The notes under the pieces were generated by a model. That model made no database searches and was not told where the DNA came from. It saw only the letters and a program-made list of their open reading frames with translations. Positions 43,525 to 53,211 of a stretch of DNA of 64,000 bases are shown piece after piece. Each line of letters begins with the position of its first letter. Position 1 is the first letter of the stretch. Source of the stretch: Tautonia sociabilis (GTDB lineage: Bacteria; Planctomycetota; Planctomycetia; Isosphaerales; Isosphaeraceae). The position numbers and the translations under genes were made by a program. The stretch lies in assembly GCF_003977685.1 (NCBI RefSeq), contig NZ_RYZH01000010.1, positions 80,609 to 144,608 on the forward strand, in the 5' to 3' direction.

Positions 43525-46500
43525 TTACCACCCGGCATAGAACGCCAGGCCGGGGGGATCCCGAACAAACCCGACCTCCTGCAACAGTCCCGCCAGCCGG
43601 CTCGTCCAGGCCGGCTCGCCATTCACCTTCCGGATCCTGAGGATCCGGCGGGACGGCCCCGCCAGGCCGGGCAGCAGGGCGACCGCCGCCGCCAGATCCG
43701 CCTCGCTCGCTCCGGGCAGGGTCGAGAGCGATCGACCGAACCCCTCGGAGAGCAAGACCGGCCGCCCTTCCCGGATCGCGACGTGATTGCTCGGCAACCG
43801 CGCCAGCCGGAAGGGGGACGGCAACTCGACGGCCCCTCCCGCCCCGTACAAGTTCGCCGGGTCGGCCGCCGAGAGCAGGACCGCGGCCGAGTCCCCCGCT
43901 CCCGGCCGATGCCGGCAAAGCAGGTCGGCGAACTCCTGCGCGGCGAACTGGACGCCGGAGAGGCCAGCCACGAAATACCCGCGCCGGACCTCCCCGCGCA
44001 GCTCGGCCGAATCGAGCACCTCCCGCAACGTCGACCACGGCGGGCTCCAGGGGTCCAGGCCCGCCGTCTCCCGGCAAACGACGCCGTAACGGTCGAGCAG
44101 CGCCAGCGCCCAGGCCCTCGCCGATCCCTCGTCGTCTCCCCCTCTGTCGTCGAAGGCCGACCACCGCACGCCGGATGCCTCCCAGGGCCTCCCGGCCTGT
44201 TCCCTCCGGCCGGCTCGGGACCGGCCGCTCCTTCGGGTCGACGCGACCGGGGAGGAGCGGGGCCTCGCGGAGCCGGCCTGCCGGATCGGGTCGAAGTGGT
44301 CTCCTCCGATCGCCCCCCGGCTCGAGAGCTCGGCCAGCGCCGGCCCAACGGCCGCCTCCTCGACTCCCGAGAGGGCGATCAGGTCCTCCTTCTCCACGCG
44401 ACCGGCCGTTCGGATCGCGTCGAGGATCCGGGAGGCCGAGGCCGAAAGCGGAGGGCCATCGACCGGTGGCCAGCCTCCGCCGAAGTGCCTGGGCACGATG
44501 GCGACCCGGCAGGATTCCGCGCCGAGATCGACGCGACGCCAGGCCCACTCCTCGATCCGGAGCAGCTCATCGAGCCTCCCCGGCGCGTAATCCAACAGCC
44601 TCCTCGGCAGCAGTTCGGCCTCCCAGGCCTCCGGGGAGGCGGCGAAGCCGCGCAAGCGTCCGAGCACCGCCCCCAGCCCCTCCCGATCGGAGAGCCTGGC
44701 ACCGGGATGGGCGTGCTGGTGCCGGAGCAGCAGGTCGGCGAAGACGTCCGGATCGACCGCGACGGCCTCCTTCCTCCGCATCGCGATCGAGATCCGGCGG
44801 ACCTCCTCGACGTTCCGGCGCTCCCCCCAGCGGTCTCCCCCCTCGCCGGGGATGGCCAGCGCCTCTCCGTCCTGGGCGATCCGCTCCAGGACCGACCGGG
44901 AGCGCGTTGGGGAGAGGCCATACCGCGCCGCCACGTCCCGGACGCCGACAAGCGCCCTGGTCCTCAAGTACATGCGAACCACCCGATCGATCGCCCCGGG
45001 GTCGCCGATCGCAGTCCCGTTCGCCTCGGGGAGGCCGATCCCGAAGGCGGCCTCGAACAGCGGCAGGGCCTCGACGGCGACCCAGCGTTCGGGGTCCTCC
45101 GCCCCCTCCAGGAAGATCCGGGCCGCGACCCCCCGCTCCGCCAGCCGATCCAGCATGGGACGCACCTGCGCGGGCAGCTCGCTCTCCGACAGGTCGCCGC
45201 AGATCCGAAGAAGCTCGGCCAGTTCCTCAGGAGTCCTCGGGGCCCGGGATCGGCCTCGAAGTCGGGAATCGACGCGGTGCACCGCGTCGGGTTCGATCAG
45301 GGAGGGGGAGAGTCCGGGGCTGGCCCTCCTCGATCGGGGGGGAGGAGCCCCGGGGGCCGAGCCCTCCCCGATTCTCCCCCGGCGGCGGGCCCGACGCTCG
45401 AAGAGCGCCGCGGAGCGATCGGCCATCGCCCTCCCGGCGAGCAGGGAGGCGATGGGAGAGGGGGAGTCCGCCTTGGGGTCGAAGACGACTTGGATCGAGC
45501 CGTCCCGGATTTCCTGGAAGAAGGCCCGGAGGGAAGGCAGATCGAGGTCGTCTTCCAGGCACTCCCGGGCGGCTTCGAGGAGCAGCGGGTGCTCGGCGAG
45601 GTGGCCGATCGCGTCCAGCAGCTCCTCCGCCCTCAGCCTCTGGAACCAAAGCGGCGTCCGTCCTCCCATCGACGCCCGGCCGGCCATGAGCGCCCGGGCC
45701 GAGACCTGCCGGAACCGGAGGGCGAAGAGGCTCGACCCGCGCAGCTCCCCGAGCAGGATCGCATCGCACTCCGAGGGGTCGACCCGACGCAGCAGATCGA
45801 CGGGAGGGGAGTCGACCCCGGGGAGCCGGATCAAGATGCCGTCGTCCCCGTGCTGGAGTTCGGCCGAGAGCCCGAGCCGATCCCGCAGGACCCCCTGGAG
45901 GACGAGTTTCACCCCCAGGTGGAAGCGGCTCCCGAAGGGGGAGAGGACCGCCATCGCCCGGACCCCGTCTTGGTCGAGGAACGTCTCGACGAGCACGCTC
46001 CGGTCATCGGGCATCTGGCCGGTGGCCCGGAGCTGGCGATCGACGAAGCCGAGGATCGGCCGGATGGCCTTGGGGTCCACTGCTCCGCGATCGGCCAGCC
46101 AGCCGGGGAGGCCGGGATCGGCCCGGCGATCGGCCAGCGATCGCCGGAGGGCGCCCAGCCGCTCCCCCAGTCGGCTCGACCGGCCAAGCCCCTCCCCCCT
46201 CCAGAACGGCACGACCGCCGACCGGCCCGGCCCGGGGACAACGGTGACGCGCCGGAGGTCGATCGACCGGATGACCCAGCTCGACGTCCCGAGCAGCACC
46301 GCGTCGCCGGGCCGGCGCTCCAGGACGAACGCCTCGTCGAACTCGCCGAGCCGGGGGCCTCCGTCGAGGTAGACGGGGATCTGGCCCGAGTCGGGGATCG
46401 TCCCCCCTCCCATCAGGGCGAGCCGCGACGTCCCGGGCAGCGGCTCCAGGAGATTCGAGATGCGGTCCCACCGGATCCGGGGGCGGAGGTCGCGCACATC

Positions 46501-47943
46501 GACCAGCTCCGACCGGCCCGAGAGCAGCTCCAGCACCGCCTCGAACCGATCGGCCGGCAGCGACCGGAACGGGTCGGCCCGCCGGACGAGCCGGAAGAGC
46601 GCCTCGGCGTCGATCGGTCCTCCGGCCACGATCGCGACCACCTGCTGCGCGAGCACATCCAGGCAGTTCCTCGGAATCCGCACCGGCTCGACGGCGCCAG
46701 ACCGCATCGCGTCGGCCAGCGCGGCCAGCTCGATCACCTCCGCCTCGCTCCGGCCGAACAGACACGCCCGGCTCGGCAGCCCGGCCGAGTGCCCGGCCCG
46801 GCCGACCCGCTGCAACCCCCGGGAGACGCTCCCCGGCGAGCCGACCAGACAAACCAGCTCCACGGATCCGACGTCGATCCCCAGCTCCAGCGAGGCCGTC
46901 GCCACCACCGCCGGCAGCTCCCCGCGCTTGAAGGCCTCCTCGGTTTCCCGGCGACGCTCCAGGCTCAGGCTGCCGTGGTGCGGCCTCACCAGCTCCCGGT
47001 CGGCCGGGAGGCCGTTCCCACCCAGGCCAGCCTTCCGATTCAGGCGGATCGCGAGCCGTTCCACATCGGCCCGATTATTCGAGAAAATCAGGGTACTTCG
47101 ATGCGACCGGATCAGCTCGAGGAGCTGATCCTCCAGCGCCCCGGGCACCCGGTCGTCCTCGTTCGAGGTCGGGAAGGCCGGCAGGACGCGCAGTTCGAGC
47201 CGCTTCGAGACGCCCGCGTTCACGATCGTCACTGGCCTCGGCTCGGCTCCGCCCTCCCCCCGCGTCCAGCCGCCGAGGAACCGGGAGACGTCCTCCAGGG
47301 GCTCCAGCGTGGCCGAGAGGCCGATCCGGACGAACCCGGTCGGCGTCAGCTCCTCCAGCCGCTCCAGCAAGAGCGCCAGGCTCGCCCCTCGCTTGCTGGA
47401 GCAAAGGTCGTGGATCTCATCAACAATGACATGCGAGACGCCCCGCAGCGCCTCGCGCTGCCGGCTCGACAGCAGCAGGTGGAGCGACTCCGGCGTGGTG
47501 ATCATCACCTCCGGTGGGCGCCTCGCCTGCGCCCGGCGCTCGGCGGCGGTCGTGTCCCCGGTTCGGACCCCGACCGAGAGCGGTCGGAGCGGCGTCCCCA
47601 GCCGATCGGCCTCCTGGACGATCCCCGAGAGCGGGGCCTCCAGGTTGACCGCGATGTCCCGGTTCAGCGCCTTCAGCGGAGAGATGTACAGGACCCGGGT
47701 CCCATCGGGTCCGTCGGATCGCCAGGAGGCATCCAGGCAGGCGAGAAAGGCCGCCAGCGTCTTCCCGGTGCCGGTCGGTGCGCAGATGAGCGTGTGCCGG
47801 CCGCTCGCGATGGCCGGCCAGCCTCCCCGCTGGGCCGAGGTGGCGGTGCCGAACGTCTCGGAGAACCAGGCCCGGACGGGCGGCAGGGCCCAGTCGAGGT
47901 CCCCCGTCGGGTCCGGTTTCGCTCGGTTCGAGGGTCGAGGCAA
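43525..47943 (-). CDS. lhr: Lhr-type ATP-dependent DNA helicase, full length
   Basis: The 1,472-residue product is a full-length bacterial Lhr (large helicase-related) protein. It begins with a Q-type opening and the Walker A APTGTGKT at 55-62, then motif Ib TTPESLH, Walker B VDEIHDL with DEIH at 175-178, IGLSATLE, the RecA2 motifs (FSNNRADVERL, ATASLELGIDVG, VQRVGRAGHSAG) and a winged-helix region. A long C-terminal half (about 870-1,470) is the Lhr-C part. Lhr moves 3'-5' on single-stranded DNA and unwinds RNA-DNA hybrids during repair. The downstream metallophosphoesterase on the same strand recalls the Lhr operons of other bacteria. Confidence 0.9.
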   Translation of the reverse strand: MPRPSNRAKPDPTGDLDWALPPVRAWFSETFGTATSAQRGGWPAIASGRHTLICAPTGTGKTLAAFLACLDASWRSDGPDGTRVLYISPLKALNRDIAVNLEAPLSGIVQEADRLGTPLRPLSVGVRTGDTTAAERRAQARRPPEVMITTPESLHLLLSSRQREALRGVSHVIVDEIHDLCSSKRGASLALLLERLEELTPTGFVRIGLSATLEPLEDVSRFLGGWTRGEGGAEPRPVTIVNAGVSKRLELRVLPAFPTSNEDDRVPGALEDQLLELIRSHRSTLIFSNNRADVERLAIRLNRKAGLGGNGLPADRELVRPHHGSLSLERRRETEEAFKRGELPAVVATASLELGIDVGSVELVCLVGSPGSVSRGLQRVGRAGHSAGLPSRACLFGRSEAEVIELAALADAMRSGAVEPVRIPRNCLDVLAQQVVAIVAGGPIDAEALFRLVRRADPFRSLPADRFEAVLELLSGRSELVDVRDLRPRIRWDRISNLLEPLPGTSRLALMGGGTIPDSGQIPVYLDGGPRLGEFDEAFVLERRPGDAVLLGTSSWVIRSIDLRRVTVVPGPGRSAVVPFWRGEGLGRSSRLGERLGALRRSLADRRADPGLPGWLADRGAVDPKAIRPILGFVDRQLRATGQMPDDRSVLVETFLDQDGVRAMAVLSPFGSRFHLGVKLVLQGVLRDRLGLSAELQHGDDGILIRLPGVDSPPVDLLRRVDPSECDAILLGELRGSSLFALRFRQVSARALMAGRASMGGRTPLWFQRLRAEELLDAIGHLAEHPLLLEAARECLEDDLDLPSLRAFFQEIRDGSIQVVFDPKADSPSPIASLLAGRAMADRSAALFERRARRRGRIGEGSAPGAPPPRSRRASPGLSPSLIEPDAVHRVDSRLRGRSRAPRTPEELAELLRICGDLSESELPAQVRPMLDRLAERGVAARIFLEGAEDPERWVAVEALPLFEAAFGIGLPEANGTAIGDPGAIDRVVRMYLRTRALVGVRDVAARYGLSPTRSRSVLERIAQDGEALAIPGEGGDRWGERRNVEEVRRISIAMRRKEAVAVDPDVFADLLLRHQHAHPGARLSDREGLGAVLGRLRGFAASPEAWEAELLPRRLLDYAPGRLDELLRIEEWAWRRVDLGAESCRVAIVPRHFGGGWPPVDGPPLSASASRILDAIRTAGRVEKEDLIALSGVEEAAVGPALAELSSRGAIGGDHFDPIRQAGSARPRSSPVASTRRSGRSRAGRREQAGRPWEASGVRWSAFDDRGGDDEGSARAWALALLDRYGVVCRETAGLDPWSPPWSTLREVLDSAELRGEVRRGYFVAGLSGVQFAAQEFADLLCRHRPGAGDSAAVLLSAADPANLYGAGGAVELPSPFRLARLPSNHVAIREGRPVLLSEGFGRSLSTLPGASEADLAAAVALLPGLAGPSRRILRIRKVNGEPAWTSRLAGLLQEVGFVRDPPGLAFYAGW

Positions 47944-48060
47944 GGGGAAGGCCGCCGGCGGAGGGTCGGACGGGGAGGAGGCCCATGCCTCCGCCCGACT
48001 GAACGGTGGTGGGCGAGCGTCGCCACGCGCCCGGGGCGGCGTCCGGCCGCCCTGTCCCGA

Positions 48061-49530
48061 TCACGGATGCCAGGGCTCCGGCCCGCCGTCGCGAGCCCGG
48101 AGGAACTGGGCGCCGACCTCCTCGTACCAGGAGTGCAGCCGGCTCCGCAGGCGTTCCACCGCCTCGGGCCGTTCGGCGGCGAGGTCGCGACGCTCGCCGG
48201 GGTCTCGGGACAGGTCGAACAGGTGGACGCGGCCGTCCTCGAAGCGTTCGATCAGCTTCAGGTCGCCGTCCCGGATCGCCCCTCCCGGGAAGCCCCCCTG
48301 GTTGGAATAGTGCGGATAGTGCCAGAACAGGGCCCCTCCCGGCCGATCCACCGCGCTGGCCTCCCCTCGGAGGAGCGGCACCAGGCTCACCCCGTCCCGA
48401 TGCTGCTCCGGCTTGGGCGGCAGGCCGGCGATCTCCAGCAGGGTGGGGTAGAAGTCGGTGCTGATGACCGGCTCGTCGCAGGTCGTTCCCGAGTCGGTCA
48501 CTCCCGGCCAGGCGATCAGGAACGGCTCTCGGATGCCCCCCTCGTACAGCCATCCCTTGCCCCCTCGGTACGGGAGGTTCGAGGTGGGGGAACCCTCGGA
48601 GGTCGACAGCCCGCCGTTGTCGGACATGAAGCAGACGACCGTGTCGTCGGCCAGCTCGAGCGCCTCCAGCCGGTCGAGGACGACCCCCACGGCCCGGTCC
48701 ATGCTGTGAACCATCGCCGCGTAGGTCGGGTGGTCCTGCGCCACCCGGACGCGGCGGGGGCCGGCACCGGGCCAGACCTGTTCCTCGGGGGCGAACCGCC
48801 CGGCGTCGGTGAGGCCCAGCGCCTTTGCGGCCTCCCGGTAGGGGGCGATCCGCTCCTCCGGGGCCTGAAGGGGCGTGTGCACCGAGTGAAACGAGAGGTA
48901 GACCAAAAACGGCTCATCCTTGAACTGCTCGATCAGGCGAGCGGCCTCGTCTCCGAGGCGATCGGTCAGGTACTCCCCCTCCGGGCCGCTCTCCATCCTC
49001 GGGTTCTGGTAGGGGGAGAAGTACCCCCCCGGCGGCGAGCCGGCCCGGAAGCCGCCGACGTTGACCTCGAACCCCTGCGCCTCGGGCCAGTATTCCTCGG
49101 TCGGCCCGAGGTGCCACTTGCCGAGGAAGGCGGTCCGGTAGCCGGCCTCGCGGAACGCCTCGCCGAGGGTCACCTCGTCCAGCGGCATCCGGTCGTTCAG
49201 CGGAGCCCCCCGGAACCGGGCCTCGCGATCGCCGGAGAACCAGTTGGTGGCCCCAACCCGGGTCGGATACCTGCCGGTCATGATGCTGTACCGCGTCGGG
49301 CTGCAGACCGGGTTGGCGGCGTAACCGGCGGTGAAGCGCATCGCCCGGGACGAGAGGCGGGAGAGGTTCGGCGTGTCGTAGAACGTCTCCGGGTTGTACG
49401 GCTCGATGTCCATCACGCCGAGGTCGTCGGCCAGGATGAACACCACGTTCGGCCGCTCCGAGGCATCGGAACCGGGGAGGCTGGAGGCCACCAGCAGCGA
49501 GGCGATGGCGATACCGAAGGGAATGCTCAT
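48061..49530 (-). CDS. Sulfatase, exported, formylglycine type
   Basis: The ATG at 49530 begins a signal peptide (MSIPFGIAIASLLVASSLPG) and a 489-residue arylsulfatase-fold protein. The metal-binding start PNVVFILADDLG (Asp35, Asp36) and the sulfatase signature CSPTR at 76-80, with Cys76 to be converted to formylglycine, are intact. GKWHLG and the later FMSDNGG with its metal ligands are present. It removes sulfate esters from carbohydrates outside the cytoplasm. The choloylsulfatase or glycosaminoglycan specificity cannot be read. The DUF5060 glycoside hydrolase lies 48 bases upstream, so the two probably degrade one sulfated polysaccharide. Confidence 0.92.
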   Translation of the reverse strand: MSIPFGIAIASLLVASSLPGSDASERPNVVFILADDLGVMDIEPYNPETFYDTPNLSRLSSRAMRFTAGYAANPVCSPTRYSIMTGRYPTRVGATNWFSGDREARFRGAPLNDRMPLDEVTLGEAFREAGYRTAFLGKWHLGPTEEYWPEAQGFEVNVGGFRAGSPPGGYFSPYQNPRMESGPEGEYLTDRLGDEAARLIEQFKDEPFLVYLSFHSVHTPLQAPEERIAPYREAAKALGLTDAGRFAPEEQVWPGAGPRRVRVAQDHPTYAAMVHSMDRAVGVVLDRLEALELADDTVVCFMSDNGGLSTSEGSPTSNLPYRGGKGWLYEGGIREPFLIAWPGVTDSGTTCDEPVISTDFYPTLLEIAGLPPKPEQHRDGVSLVPLLRGEASAVDRPGGALFWHYPHYSNQGGFPGGAIRDGDLKLIERFEDGRVHLFDLSRDPGERRDLAAERPEAVERLRSRLHSWYEEVGAQFLRARDGGPEPWHP

Positions 49531-49577
49531 GTCGGTCTTCTCCCGAGCCTTGCGGTGCGCGCGGATCCTCGCGATCG

Positions 49578-51434
49578 TCAGTCCCGATCCGCCCGGAGCA
49601 CCGCCACCCAGTCCTCGTCCGGCTCGGCCGGCGGCAGGCCGAGCGCGACCCTCCGGCCGCCCTCGACGGCCTCGACCGATCCCGATTGAAGCTCCCCTCC
49701 CGATTTCGGGGAGAACCATCGGACCGAGTAGCTCCCCTCGGGCAGATCGAGCGCCGCTCCCCGGCCGGTCGGCAGGTAGGCGACGTACAGCGCTCCCGGC
49801 TTCGAGAAGCCGAAGCCCCCCCGAGGCGAGACGACGATCCCGTCGTCGTGCCTCATCTCGGGGAAGGGGAGGTGCCGCCGGAAGAACTCGAGCGCGATGC
49901 GGGTCTGGGCCCACATGCTCGCCCGGCCGCGGAAGTCTTCCAGGTTCAGGTCGTTGTCCGGGTAGCGATAGCCAAAGTACCACTCGACTCCCGCTCCTCC
50001 CGCCATCAGGTTGCCCCAGAGGGCATGGCGGCGGACGTCGTCGTGGTCGGGGTCTTCGGCGTCCGGCTTGACGCCGGTGTCGGCCGGACCGATCTCGTCG
50101 AGACAGACGAACCACGGGCGGCCGGCGGCCTCCGAGGCGTCGACCCACCGGATCGTCTCCTCGTGGGTCCTCGTCATGTCCCCCATCTGGAGCGAAGGGC
50201 CGTCGATCGTCGGATGGCCGAGCAAGGGACGGTAAATCTTCTCATATTGGCCCGGGAACGTGTGCACAACAATCGGATGATCATACGGATCGATCGCCTT
50301 GAGGTCATCAGCGAACGCCTTCCGCTGGGCGTCGGTGTTGGCGAGCCCGAACGGGTTCGGATCGTCCCTCGGGCCGTCGTTGCCGCCGTTCTCCTCGCCC
50401 AGGTTCCAGACGATCATGGAGTGGTGGCCGAACCGGGCGACGAGTTCTCGATCGTACAGCTTCCGGGCGTCGGCGAAGAAGACGCCTTCGCCCGCTTCGA
50501 GTTCGAACAGGTTCTCGTTCTCCGTCTCCGAGAGCAGGACGTGCATCAGGATGCCGAGGCGGTCCATGTGGTCGAAGACGATCCCCCACTGGGCCAGCTT
50601 CGACACATCGAACCGCTCGCGATCGTCTCGAGAGGTCCAGGGCCAGACGTCGTCGCCGTCCCCCCGGACGTTCATCGTGATGAAGTAGACGGAGTTCACT
50701 CCCTCCGAGGCCAGGTAGTTCAGGGCGCCGATGATCCCCTTCCCCTTGCCTCCCCTCCAGGACGGGTCGCCGTCCTTCCAGTCTCGGAGGTGGGGAGCAT
50801 ACGAGTGCAACCCTCGGGAGGCGGCCTCGCCGGGCCGGGGATCGCCCGCCCGGCGGCGGCCGGAGGAGGTGCCGTCGAAGTCGGCGAAGGCGAGGAAGTT
50901 CTCCGGGCTGTCGGCGCCTCCCTTGAGGAACCACTCCCCGTTGCCGGCGAAGCGGAGGTAGCGATGGTCGTCATGCCGAAGCATCCCCCGGGCCTCGGCA
51001 TCCTCCCGGACGATGATCGTCCCGGCGGTGCCGTCCCCGACGACGGGTTCCCCCGCCTCAGGGTCGTCCGACAGGGCGATCCGGTCCCCTCGGCGGAGCG
51101 AAACCGCGAAGGTCCAGCGCCCCGGCCGGTCGGGGACGACGTGGGCCCGCCAGGTGTTCCCTGCCGTCGCCCCCGACTCCGCCGCGTTGCCGTCGGCGGC
51201 GAAGTAGCCGGGGACGACCAGCCGGACGCCGTCCTCGGCCTGGAGAACGACGGTCATTCGGTAGTCGAGGAACGGGTTCGGGTCGCCCCCCTCCTCGGCC
51301 CGGGGACCGGCCACGTCGATGGTGACCGATTGCCACTGTCGGGCCTCCTCCTCCTGCCGGGGAGCCGAGGCGATCGCCGGCATCGGGGCGATCAGGACGA
51401 AGACCAGCGAGAGTCGGGTCGGTGCTCGTCTCAT
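49578..51434 (-). CDS. Exported DUF5060/glycoside-hydrolase-like protein
   Basis: The 618-residue product has a signal peptide (SLVFVLIAPMPAIASA). Residues about 33-140 match the DUF5060 beta-sandwich pattern (WQSVTIDVAGP, NPFLDYRMTVVL, VPDRPGRWTFAVSL). Residues about 160-500 are a TIM-barrel glycosidase-like domain with YLRFAGNGEWFLKGGAD, GVNSVYFITMN, HSMIVWNLGEENGG and RPWFVCLDEIGPAD, the two glutamate positions being typical of retaining barrels. A C-terminal beta domain (about 515-615) resembles the putative collagen-binding domain that usually follows. It is upstream of the sulfatase on the same strand. Confidence 0.83.
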   Translation of the reverse strand: MRRAPTRLSLVFVLIAPMPAIASAPRQEEEARQWQSVTIDVAGPRAEEGGDPNPFLDYRMTVVLQAEDGVRLVVPGYFAADGNAAESGATAGNTWRAHVVPDRPGRWTFAVSLRRGDRIALSDDPEAGEPVVGDGTAGTIIVREDAEARGMLRHDDHRYLRFAGNGEWFLKGGADSPENFLAFADFDGTSSGRRRAGDPRPGEAASRGLHSYAPHLRDWKDGDPSWRGGKGKGIIGALNYLASEGVNSVYFITMNVRGDGDDVWPWTSRDDRERFDVSKLAQWGIVFDHMDRLGILMHVLLSETENENLFELEAGEGVFFADARKLYDRELVARFGHHSMIVWNLGEENGGNDGPRDDPNPFGLANTDAQRKAFADDLKAIDPYDHPIVVHTFPGQYEKIYRPLLGHPTIDGPSLQMGDMTRTHEETIRWVDASEAAGRPWFVCLDEIGPADTGVKPDAEDPDHDDVRRHALWGNLMAGGAGVEWYFGYRYPDNDLNLEDFRGRASMWAQTRIALEFFRRHLPFPEMRHDDGIVVSPRGGFGFSKPGALYVAYLPTGRGAALDLPEGSYSVRWFSPKSGGELQSGSVEAVEGGRRVALGLPPAEPDEDWVAVLRADRD

Positions 51435-51528
51435 CGGTGCGGTCGTCCTCCAGGTCCGGGGGAGCGCGTCTTGGGGGAACGTGCCGGACGATCGCGGCGG
51501 CGGCGCCGATCGGTCCCGTCCCGTCCCG

Positions 51529-52959
51529 TCAGGGAGACGGCCGGGGCGAGTAGCCGTAGACCAACCGCAGCGCCGCCCGGGTCATGCCGCTTTCCAGCCG
51601 GGTCGCGGCGAACTGGGTGGCCAGTGCCCGAGCCAGGCCGGCGTGGGTCGGATACGGGTGGACCGTGTTGACCAGTTGCGGGAGCCTCAATCCCTGCTCC
51701 ATCGCCACCACGAACTCCTGGAGCACCAGCGCGGCGTGGTCCCCGACAATCGTGGCGCCGAGGATCTTCCCCGAGGGGGTCGCGGCCACCTTCGCGAAGC
51801 CGATCGTCCGGCCCTCGATCCTCGCCCGGTCCAGGTCCTCATACGCGACCCGGAAGATCCGAGCCCCTTCGGCCGGATCGAGTCCGGCGGTGCGGCCGAC
51901 CGAGGCGACCTCGGGATCGGTGTACGAGGCGCGAGGGATCGCGGTGTAATCGATCTTCCTCGGGATGCCAAGCACCGCGTTGACGAAGGCGACGGCTGCC
52001 TCGCGCTCGGCGGCGTGAGTCCACTGGTGGTGGCCGATCACATCGCCGATCGCGTAGATGTTCCGGGCCCGAGTTTGGAGATATTCGTCGACCGGGATGC
52101 CCCGATCGGGGTCCGCCTCAATCCCGACCGCTTCCAGGTTCAACCCGTCCACGTTCGCCCGCCTGCCGGCCGCCACGAGCAGGGCGTCCCGGACGGCCTC
52201 CATCTCCTCCCCGGAGCGGCGGTCGACGAAGCGGACGACCTTCATCCCGTCCCGGGGCTCGACCCGGGTGATCTCAACATCCGTGAAGACCTGGATCCCT
52301 TCGGCCTCCAGCGCGGCCCGGAGCTGGTCGCTGGCCTCGGGATCCTCCCCCGGCAGAATCCGCGGGGCGGATTCCAGGATCGTGACCGCCACGCCGAGCC
52401 GGGCCATCGCCTGGCCCAGCTCCAGGCCGGCGGCGCCGGCGCCAATGACCGCCATCGAGTCGGGGCGCGTCTCCAGGGACCAGATCGTCTCGTTGGTCAG
52501 CGGGGAGGCCGCCTCCAGTCCCTCGATGGGAGGAAGCGCCGGGCGGGAGCCCGTGGCGATGACGAAGGACCGGCCGTTGACCCGGGCCGAGCCGTCGACG
52601 ACGACCGAGTCGTACGCCTCGAAGGCCGCCCTCCCGTACCGGACCTCCACCCCTCGAGATCGCATCGCCTCGACGTCGCTGCCGGCGAACGACTCGACCA
52701 CCGATCGGACGCGGCCCATCACCCGGGAGAAGTCAATCTCCGGGGGAGCAACAGCGATCCCGAAGCGATCGGCCGATCGGATCCGGTGCGCTAGGTCGGC
52801 GGCGTGGAGCAGCGCCTTGCTCGGCACGCAGGCGGTGAAGGTGCATTCGCCGCCGAGCCGATCGGCCTCGATCAGGGCGACCTTCGCCCCGACCGCCGCC
52901 GCGGCCCCCGCCACGTTGAGGCCGCCGGAGCCCCCTCCGATCACCACCAAGTCATACAT
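51529..52959 (-). CDS. Flavoprotein disulfide reductase (mercuric-reductase/dihydrolipoyl-dehydrogenase-like)
   Basis: The ATG at 52959 begins MYDLVVIGGGSGG and gives 476 residues; the upstream frame is not coding-like. FAD binding is GGGSGG at 8-13. The redox-active disulfide is Cys39 and Cys44 in GGECTFTACVPSK. The NAD(P)-binding motif is VIGAGAAGLE near 165-175, and GDVIG closes the second FAD motif. At the C-terminal catalytic site the usual HPT-E dyad reads VHPYPTHAG, so the catalytic histidine is tyrosine and the glutamate is absent. It is thus not an ordinary dihydrolipoyl dehydrogenase; the Tyr recalls mercuric reductases, but no metal-binding domain is present. Confidence 0.85.
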   Translation of the reverse strand: MYDLVVIGGGSGGLNVAGAAAAVGAKVALIEADRLGGECTFTACVPSKALLHAADLAHRIRSADRFGIAVAPPEIDFSRVMGRVRSVVESFAGSDVEAMRSRGVEVRYGRAAFEAYDSVVVDGSARVNGRSFVIATGSRPALPPIEGLEAASPLTNETIWSLETRPDSMAVIGAGAAGLELGQAMARLGVAVTILESAPRILPGEDPEASDQLRAALEAEGIQVFTDVEITRVEPRDGMKVVRFVDRRSGEEMEAVRDALLVAAGRRANVDGLNLEAVGIEADPDRGIPVDEYLQTRARNIYAIGDVIGHHQWTHAAEREAAVAFVNAVLGIPRKIDYTAIPRASYTDPEVASVGRTAGLDPAEGARIFRVAYEDLDRARIEGRTIGFAKVAATPSGKILGATIVGDHAALVLQEFVVAMEQGLRLPQLVNTVHPYPTHAGLARALATQFAATRLESGMTRAALRLVYGYSPRPSP

Positions 52960-53211
52960 CGATGCGCCCGCCCGCCCGGCCCCGGTGCTTCCCCTGCCGG
53001 CCGATCCTGGCCGACCGGGCCCTCGTCCCCCTCGCATCGGATCGCGAGGCGGATTATAGCCGGGCCCCCGGGGCCTCGCCAGCGTCGAGGAGCCGGGGGG
53101 GTTGGGGCGGGAGAGATCACGGAGCCGGACGTCGAGCCCCGGGCGATCGTCCCTGAGGGGGATGCCGGATCATCGCCCCCCGGGGGATGCCGCGGAGATC
53201 GAGAGGCCCAG

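Noticed and set aside
43783..49689. Plus-strand open frame of 1,968 codons antisense to the Lhr and sulfatase genes
   Set aside because: The high GC content leaves stop codons rare on the opposite strand. The translation is rich in Arg, Pro, Gly and Gln with no motifs, while the minus-strand genes show clear family signatures.
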